From: UBA1141 sp963665155
GTDB taxonomy: Bacteria > Chloroflexota > Dehalococcoidia > Lucifugimonadales > UBA3495
Direction of reading: 5' to 3'
Length of the DNA stretch: 64,000 bases
NCBI GenBank assembly: GCA_963665155.2
Contig: OY761986.2
Coordinates: forward strand, 1,364,001-1,428,000
Made by a program: the position numbers and the translations under genes. The notes under the pieces are model-generated. The model saw only the letters and a program-made list of their open reading frames with translations. It ran no database searches and was not told the DNA's origin. How positions within the stretch are numbered: the first letter of the stretch is position 1; each line of letters opens with the position of its first letter. Positions 34,842-43,577 of this stretch are shown here, piece after piece.

Positions 34842-36107
34842 TCATCTGCCCGACCCGGTGCCACCCTGCTTAACCACTTCGGATGCCAAGAGCGCATCTA
34901 CCTCTTCTTGAGAAAAACCCGCTTCTCTGAGCAATTCGACGCTGTGCTCGCCCAAAGCCGGCGCCCGGTGCCGGATGGACCCCGGCGTGGCGGAGAGCTT
35001 CACCGGTATCCCAATGTTATGTAATGTGCCCAACTCCGGGTCTTCCAAGTCCACCCGCATATTCCTGGCGTGGGTCTGAGGGTCTTGATAAACCTGCTCC
35101 ATGTTGTATATCGGCCCCGCAACCACACCAGCGCTCTCCAATAAGTCCAGCCACTCTTCGGTTGTTTTCTGCTTAAGAGTTTCTTCCAGCAAAGCGGCCA
35201 ACTCAACTTCTCGTTTCTTACGGTCGCCGGGAACCTTGAACCGGGGGTCTTCGACCAGCGCTTCCTGCTCGATTGCCCGGCAAAACTGCTCCCATGTGGG
35301 CTGCGTGGCCGCTCCGATATTGATGTGGCCGTCTTTGGTGCTCAGGGCCTGGTATGGGGCTGAAACCCGGTGTGCGGAGCCCAATGGGCCTGGTATGCCA
35401 CCATCCGCAAAGTAGCCCGACGACTCCCACACGGTATAGGAGATTCCTGCTTCCATCAACGACGTGTCTACCATCTGGCCTTGTCCGGTTCGCTGGGCGT
35501 GGATGTAGGCGCAGAGGACGCCGTTGGCTGCCAGGAGTCCGGCGGATATGTCGGTTATAGGCACGCCGACCTTGGCCGGAGGCCGGTCAGGATGGCCGGT
35601 AATGCTCATGAGTCCGCTCATTCCTTGAGCGACCAGGTCAAATCCCCCTCGATTGGCGTATGGACCGGTGCTGCCGAAGCCTGAGATGGTGCAATAGACC
35701 AGAGACGGCTTGATCTTGGCTAGTTCCGAGTAACCCAGTCCAAAGCGGTCCATCACTCCGGGCCGGAAATTCTCCACCACAATGTCGGCCCTTTCCACCA
35801 GCCGTCGAAACACTTCCTTGCCTCGGTCGTCCCGGAGGTCCAAAGCCAGGCTACGCTTGTTGCGATTGGTAGCCATAAACCCGGCGGACCAAGGGTCGCT
35901 GGATTTATCCTGACCGTCGGTAACCGGGCGGTTGATAAAAGGCGGGCCCATACGCCGGTTGTCGTCGCCTCCGTTGGGCTTTTCGACCTTGATGACGTCG
36001 GCGCCCATATCGGCCAACAACATTGTGCATATGGGACCGGCCAGTATCTGGGTTAGGTCAACTACAATTACACCGGAAAGAGGGCCCGTGTTACCGTTGA
36101 GACTCAT
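34842..36107 (-). CDS. CaiB/BaiF family CoA-transferase
   Basis: A 421-residue class III CoA-transferase. Family marks are VVDLTQILAGPICTMLLADM, ADVIKVEKPNGGD, NRNKRSLALDLRDDRG, VVENFRPGVMDRFGLGY and GGFDLVAQGMSGLMSITG, where the Asp is the CoA-carrying catalytic residue. It moves CoA between carboxylic acids (formyl-CoA, carnitine or bile-acid type); the substrate is unknown. It is complete. Many environmental Dehalococcoidia carry several of these. Confidence 0.92.
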   Translation of the reverse strand: MSLNGNTGPLSGVIVVDLTQILAGPICTMLLADMGADVIKVEKPNGGDDNRRMGPPFINRPVTDGQDKSSDPWSAGFMATNRNKRSLALDLRDDRGKEVFRRLVERADIVVENFRPGVMDRFGLGYSELAKIKPSLVYCTISGFGSTGPYANRGGFDLVAQGMSGLMSITGHPDRPPAKVGVPITDISAGLLAANGVLCAYIHAQRTGQGQMVDTSLMEAGISYTVWESSGYFADGGIPGPLGSAHRVSAPYQALSTKDGHINIGAATQPTWEQFCRAIEQEALVEDPRFKVPGDRKKREVELAALLEETLKQKTTEEWLDLLESAGVVAGPIYNMEQVYQDPQTHARNMRVDLEDPELGTLHNIGIPVKLSATPGSIRHRAPALGEHSVELLREAGFSQEEVDALLASEVVKQGGTGSGR

Positions 36108-36343
36108 GGTATTTCCATCCTAGTGGCTCCCTCAACCCTTCATGTGGCATCCTAATTAATAAGTTATGTCAAGTGGAGCCGGGTAGCGAATTAAGCGAAA
36201 TTAGGGCTATATGCCGGGTGGTAAATTAAATCTCCGTTGGCTGACTCCGTATCATCTCTGAACCTTTCTGCTCAACAAAACATCAGAAGTATACTGAATC
36301 CTACGAGTTAAATGAACGCAATTAATACTAAAGCGGAGGGGGA

Positions 36344-37825
36344 ATGAACCCAACATCAAACACAACCACCGGTACAACGACCGGAAACGGGGCTCAGACG
36401 GGACTCCGCGTAAAGCAGGAAGCGGATTATATTTTTCACGAACTCACCCGGAGTATTTGCCCCGAGTGTAAGATTGTCATTGATGCCCAAATTATTATTC
36501 GGGACAACAAAGTATACATGCGCAAGCGGTGTCCCAGCCACGGCTGGTTCGAAGGCATCATCAGCTCCGATGCGCAGATGTACGTCGATTCGGTCAAGTT
36601 CAACAAACCGGGAACGCTACCCCTGGAATTTAGTACCGAGGTTAAGGACGGTTGCCCGCTGGACTGCGGCCTGTGCCCCGAACACAAACAGCATATGTGC
36701 TTGGCCCTCATCGAGGTCAACACAGTCTGCAATCTCAATTGCCCGGTATGTTTTGCCAACGCCGGAATTGGCTATAGCCTGACTATGGAGCAGGTTGAGG
36801 AAATGCTGGACAGGTTCGTTGAGATTGAAGGCGACCCTGAGGTGATTCAGTTCAGCGGCGGCGAGCCCACAATTCATCCTCAAATTCTAGACATGATCCA
36901 AGCCGCCCAAGACCGGGGCATCCGGCAAGTCATGATCAACACCAATGGGCTTCGCATAGCCAAGGATGACAAGTTTCTTGAGGACTTGGCCCGGCTGAAC
37001 CCGGTGGTTTATTTCCAGTTTGACGGTCTGCGCCGGGAAACCTATATGACCATTCGAGGCGAGGACCTTTTGGACCAGAAGCTTCTGGCCTTGGACCGCA
37101 TGAACAATGCCGGGTTGGACGCCGTCTTGGTCGCCGCCATCGAGCGGGACGTCAACGTTGATGAAGTGGGACCGATATTGCAATTCGGCCTGACCCATCC
37201 GGCGGTACGGGGCGTGGTTTTCCAGCCGGTGACCCATGTGGGCAGGCACATCCCCTTCGACCCAATGGTGAGAGTAACTATTCCCGACATCATACATGGC
37301 ATCGTCCAACAAACAGAGGGCCAATTTATTCTTGAAGACTTTGTGCCAGTGCCCTGCTGTTTCCCTACCTGCCAGGTCAATTCCTACGTTTTGGTGGACG
37401 GGGACACGGTAATGCCCCTCCCCCGGTTACTGAAAATAGAAGACTACCTGGACTACATCACCAACAGGGCGATGCCTCAACTCCCCAAATCCGCTGACAT
37501 CCAAAAAGCCCTAGAGGGACTATGGTCGGCATCGGCAGTACCGGGAAGCGAGGCCACCGCCAGCATGTTCGAGTGCGCTTGCGGGCCGGGGCTTGACCTG
37601 GGAAACGGTCTCTCGCCGTTGAACAAACACATCTTCCAGATAGCAATCAAGGACTTCCTGGATGCCTACACCTTCAACGTGAAACAGGTCATGAAGTGCT
37701 GCGTGGGCATTCTGGCACCCGGAGGGAAGATCATACCTTTCTGCGCTTATAACTCTGTCGGTTACCGGGAGCAAATCCGGGCTGAGCTGACCCTGGCACA
37801 AGCGAAAAGGGAACAAAATAAATAA
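36344..37825 (+). CDS. Radical SAM enzyme of the tetraether-synthase / MJ0619 type
   Basis: A 493-residue radical SAM protein with extra metal sites. An N-terminal rubredoxin-like site is formed by Cys39, Cys42, Cys63 and His66 (SICPEC, KRCPSHG). A second set is GCPLDCGLCPEHKQHMC (104-119). The radical SAM cluster is CNLNCPVC (129-136), followed by FSGGEPTIHP. The C-terminal part has PCCFPTC, FECACGPG, MKCCVGIL and PFCAYNS, giving a further cluster. This pattern matches the family of archaeal tetraether lipid synthase (Tes) and the pterin methylase MJ0619, which act on unactivated carbons. The reaction here is unknown. It is followed 18 bp later by a methyltransferase gene. Confidence 0.85.
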   Translation: MNPTSNTTTGTTTGNGAQTGLRVKQEADYIFHELTRSICPECKIVIDAQIIIRDNKVYMRKRCPSHGWFEGIISSDAQMYVDSVKFNKPGTLPLEFSTEVKDGCPLDCGLCPEHKQHMCLALIEVNTVCNLNCPVCFANAGIGYSLTMEQVEEMLDRFVEIEGDPEVIQFSGGEPTIHPQILDMIQAAQDRGIRQVMINTNGLRIAKDDKFLEDLARLNPVVYFQFDGLRRETYMTIRGEDLLDQKLLALDRMNNAGLDAVLVAAIERDVNVDEVGPILQFGLTHPAVRGVVFQPVTHVGRHIPFDPMVRVTIPDIIHGIVQQTEGQFILEDFVPVPCCFPTCQVNSYVLVDGDTVMPLPRLLKIEDYLDYITNRAMPQLPKSADIQKALEGLWSASAVPGSEATASMFECACGPGLDLGNGLSPLNKHIFQIAIKDFLDAYTFNVKQVMKCCVGILAPGGKIIPFCAYNSVGYREQIRAELTLAQAKREQNK

Positions 37826-37843
37826 ACGATCTCAGGGGTGACA

Positions 37844-38659
37844 ATGAGTTCGATGGACATTCTGGAAGAAGCCCAGGCCAAGGCCTGTTGCGCCGACCTG
37901 TACCAATCGGAGTTGGCCCGCATGATCATGGGAGATTCCATGCATCCAGGGGGGTTGGCTTTGACCAACCGCATGGGGCGGCTCATGGAGATACAGCCGG
38001 GGGACTGGGTTGCGGACTTAGCCAGCTCGAGGGGCAACAGCGCCGTGGCGGTATCAAGGGTGTTCAAATGCAATGTGGTCGGTGTCGAGTTCGGGCGGGA
38101 AGCCGTGGCGGAAGCCCACGCCGCTGCCATCAACGCACGGTTGGCCGACAGAAGTCACAACGTCCAAGGAGATGCCGAACGCCCCCCTCTGCGGCCTGGC
38201 CGCTTCGACTCGGTGTTTTGCGAATGCGCCATGAGCCTGTTCCAGAACAAGAGCCGCGCCGTGGAAGAAACGGCAAGACTGCTGCGGCCCGGTGGCCGGT
38301 TCGGTCTCAGCGATGTCACGGTGGAGCCCAACTGCTTGCCCCCGGAGATAGATGGGACCTTGGGACAATTGCTGTGCCTTACCGATGCTCTGACGGTGGG
38401 CGGCTACGTGGAACTGATGCAAGCGAGCGGACTCAAGATGCTGCACCAAGTCGATGCGTCTATCGAGGGAATCAAGATCCTAGACGCCTTGGAAGCCAAG
38501 TTGGGTGCGTTTATGGCCTGGCAAAAAATGACCGGTCAGCAAGGTCCCGACCCAGAGATGCTGGAACGAGGGCCAGAGCTACTCACCACCCTACGCGGAT
38601 TAATTCAACAGGGCAAGTTGGGCTACTGGATTTTCGTGGCCGAGAAGCCGTCCGCTTAA
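37844..38659 (+). CDS. SAM-dependent methyltransferase
   Basis: A 271-residue class I methyltransferase starting at ATG 37844 (AGGGG upstream; an in-frame GTG lies 6 bp earlier). Before the SAM site comes a Cys-Cys segment and YQSELARMIMGDSMHPGGLAL. The SAM-binding site is VADLASSRGNSAVAVSR, then VVGVEFGREAVAEA, RFDSVFCECAMSLF and LLRPGGRFGLSDV. The CECAMSLF region is ArsM-like but the arsenite-binding Cys set of ArsM is not complete. It is coupled to the radical SAM gene upstream, so the two most likely act on the same substrate. Confidence 0.85.
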   Translation: MSSMDILEEAQAKACCADLYQSELARMIMGDSMHPGGLALTNRMGRLMEIQPGDWVADLASSRGNSAVAVSRVFKCNVVGVEFGREAVAEAHAAAINARLADRSHNVQGDAERPPLRPGRFDSVFCECAMSLFQNKSRAVEETARLLRPGGRFGLSDVTVEPNCLPPEIDGTLGQLLCLTDALTVGGYVELMQASGLKMLHQVDASIEGIKILDALEAKLGAFMAWQKMTGQQGPDPEMLERGPELLTTLRGLIQQGKLGYWIFVAEKPSA

Positions 38660-38660
38660 C

Positions 38661-38959
38661 TTAGTCGTCTGGGCCGAACCGGTTTTGCCAATCCGCCATA
38701 TTCCGGGCGGCACTGGACGATACAGCTTCCCCAAGCCAGATATCGACGAGACTTGTGTTTGGTGAAAGCCGAGGAACTATCGCCTGCACCATGCATTGGG
38801 CCGGGGATGCAGGAAATGGCTGGTAAACCAGCCACACCCCCTTCGGTCTCCAAGATCTCCCCACACCGGAATTCCCGGCGCATCGCCCATTGGCCTGATA
38901 AAATTACAGTGTGAGCATTTGCATAACCAGCGCCCAACAACACGCGCCAGTACCGACAT
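38661..38959 (-). pseudogene. Possible small Cys-rich protein with a frameshift
   Basis: On the minus strand from ATG 38959 a frame reads MSVLARVVGRWLCKCSHCNF, with a C-x-C-x-x-C motif, then IRPMGDAPGIPV. In the poly-G at 38837-38841 one added G would join it to VWLVYQPFPASPAQCM and SLVDIWLGEAVSSSAARNMA, ending at 38661, for a 99-residue product. I do not recognise the family. The alternative is that none of it is coding. It lies antisense between the methyltransferase and PlsY-like genes. Confidence 0.35.
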
Positions 38960-39038
38960 CCCTATTCTTCGGCGCGATTAGTCACAATCAGCCTAATCTC
39001 CAACGTCTGTCCGTCCGCTTGAAGGGGTCGTCCGCCTA

Positions 39039-39653
39039 GTGTTCGAAGATGTTGCAAGCATCCAGAGAATTCTTTTCGCCCTAGTTGCTGGCTACTTGTT
39101 GGGTTCCCTTCCCTTTGCCTTGGTGGCGGCGAGGGCTCAGGGAGTGGATATCTTCGCCACGGGCAGCAGCATGGCTGGCGCAGCCAACGTCTTCTGGCAC
39201 ATAGGCCATAGGAGCGGGGCTCTGGTACTGGCCGGGGATGTGGCGAAGGGATCGGCTGCAGTTGTTGCAGCCGGATTGCTGGACTTATCGCCATCAGTTC
39301 TGTTGTTGGCAGGGGCAGCAGCGGTGTTGGGTCATTGGAAGTCGGCGTTCTCAGGATTCAGGGGCGGCGATGGCATGGCCACCCTGATGGGAGTAGCGAT
39401 CACTTTGGAGCCAGTGCTTTCGGCATTGGGCATCGTTGTGGGACTCATGGCGTTTTTACTGCTTTGGCGGGCGCCTTTGCGTAGCGCATCAGCCCTGTTT
39501 GCGGGCTTTGCCGCTATGTTGGTGGTGAGCCAGTACTACCAGATTGACCGAGAGTTGGTGGTCGGAATAGTCGCCCTGGCCCTCATGGTCTTGTTTCACA
39601 GCTTAGTGGCCAAATGGCGGCGTTGGCACCTACCAAGTAACTACTCAGCATAA
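39039..39653 (+). CDS. Divergent PlsY-like membrane acyltransferase paralogue
   Basis: A 204-residue membrane protein homologous to PlsY (acyl-phosphate:glycerol-3-phosphate acyltransferase). It keeps LVAGYLLGSLPFALVAARAQ, the VDIFATGSSMAGAANVFWHI segment in place of the usual DIRxxGSGNxGxTN, and SAFSGFRGGDGMATLMGVAI in place of FxGGKG/FQGGRG. The glycine-rich loops are changed (GSGN becomes GSSM). A canonical PlsY is present at 44.1 kb, so this copy probably has another acceptor or role. It starts with GTG 39039. It lies downstream of the radical SAM and methyltransferase genes in the same direction. Confidence 0.8.
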   Translation: MFEDVASIQRILFALVAGYLLGSLPFALVAARAQGVDIFATGSSMAGAANVFWHIGHRSGALVLAGDVAKGSAAVVAAGLLDLSPSVLLLAGAAAVLGHWKSAFSGFRGGDGMATLMGVAITLEPVLSALGIVVGLMAFLLLWRAPLRSASALFAGFAAMLVVSQYYQIDRELVVGIVALALMVLFHSLVAKWRRWHLPSNYSA

Positions 39654-39840
39654 CTGCGTGGGACAATACCAGAAGCCCAACACGTGCCGGAATGGTTAGT
39701 GCGGACCCGTTTGGCCGTAGGGAATTAGAGGTCCCAACGTTGAGATGAATGAAGGTTATGATCCGGCAAGTCACGCGGTGCGGCCACCTCTTTATCAGGC
39801 CAGCAATGCTAAGTTGACAAGGCGCCTTCGCTACAGACCT

Positions 39841-41055
39841 CTAGTCTTCGGTCCCTTCGGCCAGTGATTCAGGCTGGGAATCCGACGGGCTTTCCCGCAG
39901 TTTCTTGAGCATCCCCATTTTCATGACCCAAGACAGGTTTTCATCTTCTTCCGCCTCTGAGCTGAACTGAGGCGCCAGCCGGATAGCCGAATCCAAATGA
40001 TGCAGGCATTGATCCAAGTCGCCGTCCCGGGAATACAAACGGGCGGCGTTGTAGTGGGCGGCCGCGAAATCGGGAGACAATTCTAAAGCCATCCGATACT
40101 CGCGCAGGGCTTCTTCCCGGTCGCCCATCGCTTCGAGGGCCGCCCCCCGGTTGCTGCGCGCTTCGGCAAATTCCGGCCTCACGTCAAGGGCCATGGCGTA
40201 ATCGTTCATTGCGCTTTCGTAGTCGCCCAAGGCATCGAAGGCAAGACCCCGGTTATTGAAGGCCTCCGCGTCGTCAGGCGACAACTCCACCACTCTGGAA
40301 TAGTCGGATACTGTTTCTTCCAGCCGGCCCAAGTAGTAATTGGTTCTCGCACGATTGAAGTAGGCGTCGAAGTTGTCCGGGTTGCAACTTAAGGCGGCAG
40401 TATAGTCGGAGATCGCTTGTTCGTGCTCGCCTAACTCGTCCTGGGACGCTCCCCGGTTCAAGTAGGCATTGGACACTGTCGGACCCAACTCTATCACTCG
40501 GTCAAAGTCGGTCACGGCCTCAACATGCCGTCCCAAACGAGCCAAGGCTATTCCTCGATTGTAGAATGCTTGGAGATAATCCGGATTGGCGACAATGGCC
40601 TGACCATAATCGGCCAATGCCGAGTCCGGCTCGCTCAGATCATCAAACGCATTCCCGCGCTGATAGTATGCTTCGGCCAAAGAAGGGTCATTAACGATCA
40701 CTTGGGTGAATTCCGCCGTGGCCTCCCGAGCTTTTCTTAACCGAAGATAAGTCAACCCGAGGTTGAACTTCGCCTCCAAGGTACTCGTCTTGCCGACGGC
40801 GATCCGCTGGAAAACCTCGGCGGCTTCAGCATAACGTCCCACCGCAAAGTAGGCGTTGCCGTAGATCAAGCTGGTTTCGGCGGCTTGGGTTGATTCCAAT
40901 GCGTCCAAAATCCGTTCCACTTCTTGCTGAGGCTCGCCGGATAGCCTGCCACCTCTGGGGCGAGGCGTGATCCGCCCCAAGCCTACAGAGTTTTCGGTCA
41001 ATAGCCTGGTGAGCTGAGCCAGAAGCTGAGCCAATTGTTCATCGGTCTGATTCAT
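39841..41055 (-). CDS. Tetratricopeptide repeat protein
   Basis: A 404-residue protein with about nine TPR units from residue 60 to 370. Repeats end in patterns such as AYYQRGNAFDDLSEPDSALADY, AFYNRGIALARLGRHVEAVTDF and AFNNRGLAFDALGDYESAMNDY (each read as the TPR W-G-Y-A-F-A-P scaffold). No signal peptide or enzymatic domain is seen. It is a likely scaffold for protein contacts. The last 30 residues are acidic and Ser-rich. Confidence 0.88.
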   Translation of the reverse strand: MNQTDEQLAQLLAQLTRLLTENSVGLGRITPRPRGGRLSGEPQQEVERILDALESTQAAETSLIYGNAYFAVGRYAEAAEVFQRIAVGKTSTLEAKFNLGLTYLRLRKAREATAEFTQVIVNDPSLAEAYYQRGNAFDDLSEPDSALADYGQAIVANPDYLQAFYNRGIALARLGRHVEAVTDFDRVIELGPTVSNAYLNRGASQDELGEHEQAISDYTAALSCNPDNFDAYFNRARTNYYLGRLEETVSDYSRVVELSPDDAEAFNNRGLAFDALGDYESAMNDYAMALDVRPEFAEARSNRGAALEAMGDREEALREYRMALELSPDFAAAHYNAARLYSRDGDLDQCLHHLDSAIRLAPQFSSEAEEDENLSWVMKMGMLKKLRESPSDSQPESLAEGTED

Positions 41056-41251
41056 AACTACCTAAAGATTAGAATATCATCCCCTATTGAATGTGTGAAC
41101 CTTGAATCGACAGGAAATGCGCAAGGGCAACCGCCCAATGGTTTTACGCCATGCGCCGGTTCCATTACAATATATGCGATGCTGGGCATGCGGTGCCGGT
41201 GAGTTACGTACTGGCCGGGACCATAATAATAACGATCAGGGGGAATCCAAA

Positions 41252-41482
41252 GTGACACAAACGGACCAAGCAACATATATTTTATACACTCATCCTGACT
41301 GCGCCTTCTCGGCTGCGGCCATAATGGATTACCGCAAGCGCAAGATTGCATTCACGCAGATCGATGTCTCAAAGCAAACAGATAAGATTGCCGAATTGGA
41401 GGAACTAACCGGCGGTGAGCGCCTCACGCCGGTAATGGTAGAAAATGGCACAGTAATCATCGGCTTCAAGGGCGGCACTTGA
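41252..41482 (+). CDS. Glutaredoxin-like protein with CxxS-type site
   Basis: A 76-residue thioredoxin-fold protein starting at GTG 41252 with AGGGGGA upstream. It reads TYILYTHPDCAFSAAAIMDY, then IDVSKQTDKIAELEELTGG and TPVMVENGTVIIGFKGG, where TPV holds the cis-proline and GGT/GFKGG the glutathione-type loop. The active site is CAFS, a single cysteine with Ser in the place of the second Cys, as in monothiol glutaredoxins. I checked for a TGA codon at the site and there is none. It is probably a monothiol redox or iron-sulfur carrier protein. Confidence 0.8.
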   Translation: MTQTDQATYILYTHPDCAFSAAAIMDYRKRKIAFTQIDVSKQTDKIAELEELTGGERLTPVMVENGTVIIGFKGGT

Positions 41483-41755
41483 GAATTTTAATCTCCGGTC
41501 AATTAGACCGGTAGACCCTCACGGGCAGACATTGCTAGAATCCATATAGGCTGCAGTGACACGAGGTGGTTGTTGCCTTACCACCCCTATGTTAGGATTC
41601 GCCCGCAGTTGAAACGATAGGATCCACTAATAGTTACGACAATCTATTGCAAAATAGTTTCTATCGGCAGGAACTGCTCAATTCTGAGATTCGCCAACAG
41701 TAGGTCACTGGTAAATCACGGGCAAGTCAAAGATGATAGCGTGAGGATGAAGGGT
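41483..41755. promoter_or_regulatory. Leader region of recA
   Basis: Contains a small hairpin CCGGTC / GACCGG (41495-41511), probably ending the glutaredoxin-like transcript, and GGTGGT / ACCACC (41565-41585). Nearer to recA is AGTTTC, 8 bases, GGAACT (around 41656-41675), an imperfect palindrome that could be a LexA-type operator. The lineage-specific LexA box is not known to me, so this is only a candidate. Confidence 0.3.
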
Positions 41756-42853
41756 ATGGATAAAGACCGACAGGCAGCCTTGGAAACTGCGCTGGAGCGC
41801 ATCGAAAAAGACCATGGTAAAGGCGCAGTTATGCGCTTGGGCGAGATCAGCGCCAAGTTGACCAACGACGCTATCCCAACCGGCTCGCTTGCATTAGATT
41901 TAGCCTTGGGCACGGGTGGGATTCCCCGGGGACGGGTCACCGAAATATTCGGGGCCGAGTCCGCCGGGAAGTCCACGTTGGCCATCCATCTCATGGCCGA
42001 AACCCAAAAAGCCGGCGGGACCGCTGCATATATAGACGTGGAACACGCACTAGATCCTACTTATGCGGCCAATTGCGGGCTTAACTTGGACGAGCTTCTC
42101 ATTTCACAGCCGGATAGCGCCGAACAAGCCCTAGATATTACCGAACAACTTGTGCGCAGTGGTGCAATTGATGCCGTGGTCATAGACAGCGTTGCGGCCC
42201 TAGTCCCCCAGGCCGAAATTGAAGGCGACATGGGCGACGCACACGTGGGGTTACAGGCCCGGCTTATGTCGCAAGCTCTGCGCAAGCTCACCTCAACCAT
42301 TCACCGCTCCCACACGGCGGTGATATTCATCAACCAACTTCGAGAGAAAATCGGTATTTCCTACGGAAGCCCCGAGGTTACCCCTGGTGGTAGGGCATTG
42401 AAATTTTACACCTCGGTCCGGATAGACTTGCGGCGGGTGGAGTCCATCAAACAAGGCTCCGAGATAACCGGCAACCGGGTCCGTGCCCGCGTTGTAAAGA
42501 ATAAGGTAGCTGCCCCGTTCCGGGTAGCCGAGTTCGACATTATGTTCGGCTTTGGCATCAGTAAGATGGGCGACATCCTAGACTTAGGGGCCGCCCAAGG
42601 AATTCTAAAAAAGGCTGGCGCCTTCTATTCCTACGGGGACACTCGTCTGGGTCAAGGCCGGGAGAATTCCAAAGAGTTCCTTACCCAGCACCCGGAGATC
42701 GCTGCTTCTGTTGAAGCCCGAATTCGTGGAATGGAGCCGGGAGGTCAGCAGACTTCATCCAACGGCGCCAAGCCAAGCGACAGCGCCGAAGCAGCCACAG
42801 TAACGCCGGATAGTCCGTCGGCCAGCGCACCGGAAGCTGAGGACGAGGAATAG
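41756..42853 (+). CDS. recA: Recombinase A
   Basis: A 365-residue RecA starting at ATG 41756 (GAGG nine bases upstream; an in-frame GTG at 41741 is less likely). Walker A is GAESAGKS (66-73), with AAYIDVEHALDPTYAANCG, the loop VDSVAALVPQAEIEGDMGD, FINQLREKIG and RVVKNKVAAPFR. It forms filaments on single-stranded DNA for homologous recombination and triggers the SOS response. The acidic tail (SAPEAEDEE) is present. A strong terminator separates it from recX. Confidence 0.97.
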   Translation: MDKDRQAALETALERIEKDHGKGAVMRLGEISAKLTNDAIPTGSLALDLALGTGGIPRGRVTEIFGAESAGKSTLAIHLMAETQKAGGTAAYIDVEHALDPTYAANCGLNLDELLISQPDSAEQALDITEQLVRSGAIDAVVIDSVAALVPQAEIEGDMGDAHVGLQARLMSQALRKLTSTIHRSHTAVIFINQLREKIGISYGSPEVTPGGRALKFYTSVRIDLRRVESIKQGSEITGNRVRARVVKNKVAAPFRVAEFDIMFGFGISKMGDILDLGAAQGILKKAGAFYSYGDTRLGQGRENSKEFLTQHPEIAASVEARIRGMEPGGQQTSSNGAKPSDSAEAATVTPDSPSASAPEAEDEE

Positions 42854-42917
42854 CTCATAGCTAACCAACTCCATTTCTCATCATTCTACCCAGGTCGTTG
42901 CTACTAATCATGTTTTG

Positions 42918-42956
42918 CCAGTTCCAGGGTTGTATAACTTCCTGGAACTGGTTTTT
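42918..42956 (+). terminator. Intrinsic terminator between recA and recX
   Basis: CCAGTTCCAGG, 12-nt loop, CCTGGAACTGG, then TTTTT. It is 65 bp after recA, so recX must depend on read-through or its own promoter. Confidence 0.9.
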
Positions 42957-43058
42957 ACCTCAAATGCACACAAGCTCCCACCCAAAACCCGGTCAGTATT
43001 GGCACCACCCCAATCGATGTGCCACCAGCTAGCTACCTGATTGCTGAAGAAATGTCCG

Positions 43059-43577
43059 ATGAATGATTCCATAGACGGAGATGCGCGCCTACATGCCAAG
43101 GCGCGCCAGGAAGCTTTCCGGTTCTTATCTTACAGGAACCGAAGCAAGGCCGAAGTGCGCCGTAAACTGGCACTGCGCTACCCAAACGAAGTGGTTGAGC
43201 AAGTTATTACCCGTCTAGTAGCACAGCGCTACTTGGACGACGTATCGTTCGCAAGTGAGTGGCGGCGCCAGCGGGAGAAGCGTCGACCCCGGGGTCAAAG
43301 CGTGCTCAAGGGTGAGTTGCTTGCTCTTGGTGTGGACCGGGAAGTAATCCAGGAAGCACTAGAGGGAATTGACGAAGCGACCAACGCCTACCACGCAGCT
43401 GGAGCCACAGCCCGGCGTTTAGCGGGCACCGACTACCAGCGGTTCCGGCAGAAGGTCTGGACCTATCTGCAGCGCCGCGGATTCGAACAATCCGCCATAC
43501 GCAGTACGGTAGAACGATATTGGAGCGAACTAGCGGATCTTTTGGACGGCAGTGTAGACACTGAGACCGAGCATTAA
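43059..43577 (+). CDS. recX: Regulatory protein RecX
   Basis: A 172-residue RecX starting at ATG 43059 (an in-frame TTG at 43041 is possible). It has the three-helix repeats of the family: EAFRFLSYRNRSKAEVRRKL, VVEQVITRLVAQRYLDDVSF with FASEWRRQREKRRPRGQSVL, and LLALGVDREVIQEALEGID. RecX modulates RecA filaments. Its end overlaps that of the convergent zinc-finger membrane protein by 48 bp. Confidence 0.9.
   Translation: MNDSIDGDARLHAKARQEAFRFLSYRNRSKAEVRRKLALRYPNEVVEQVITRLVAQRYLDDVSFASEWRRQREKRRPRGQSVLKGELLALGVDREVIQEALEGIDEATNAYHAAGATARRLAGTDYQRFRQKVWTYLQRRGFEQSAIRSTVERYWSELADLLDGSVDTETEH

Noticed and set aside
41252..41482. Selenoprotein glutaredoxin
   Set aside because: The active site reads TGC GCC TTC TCG; there is no in-frame TGA near it.
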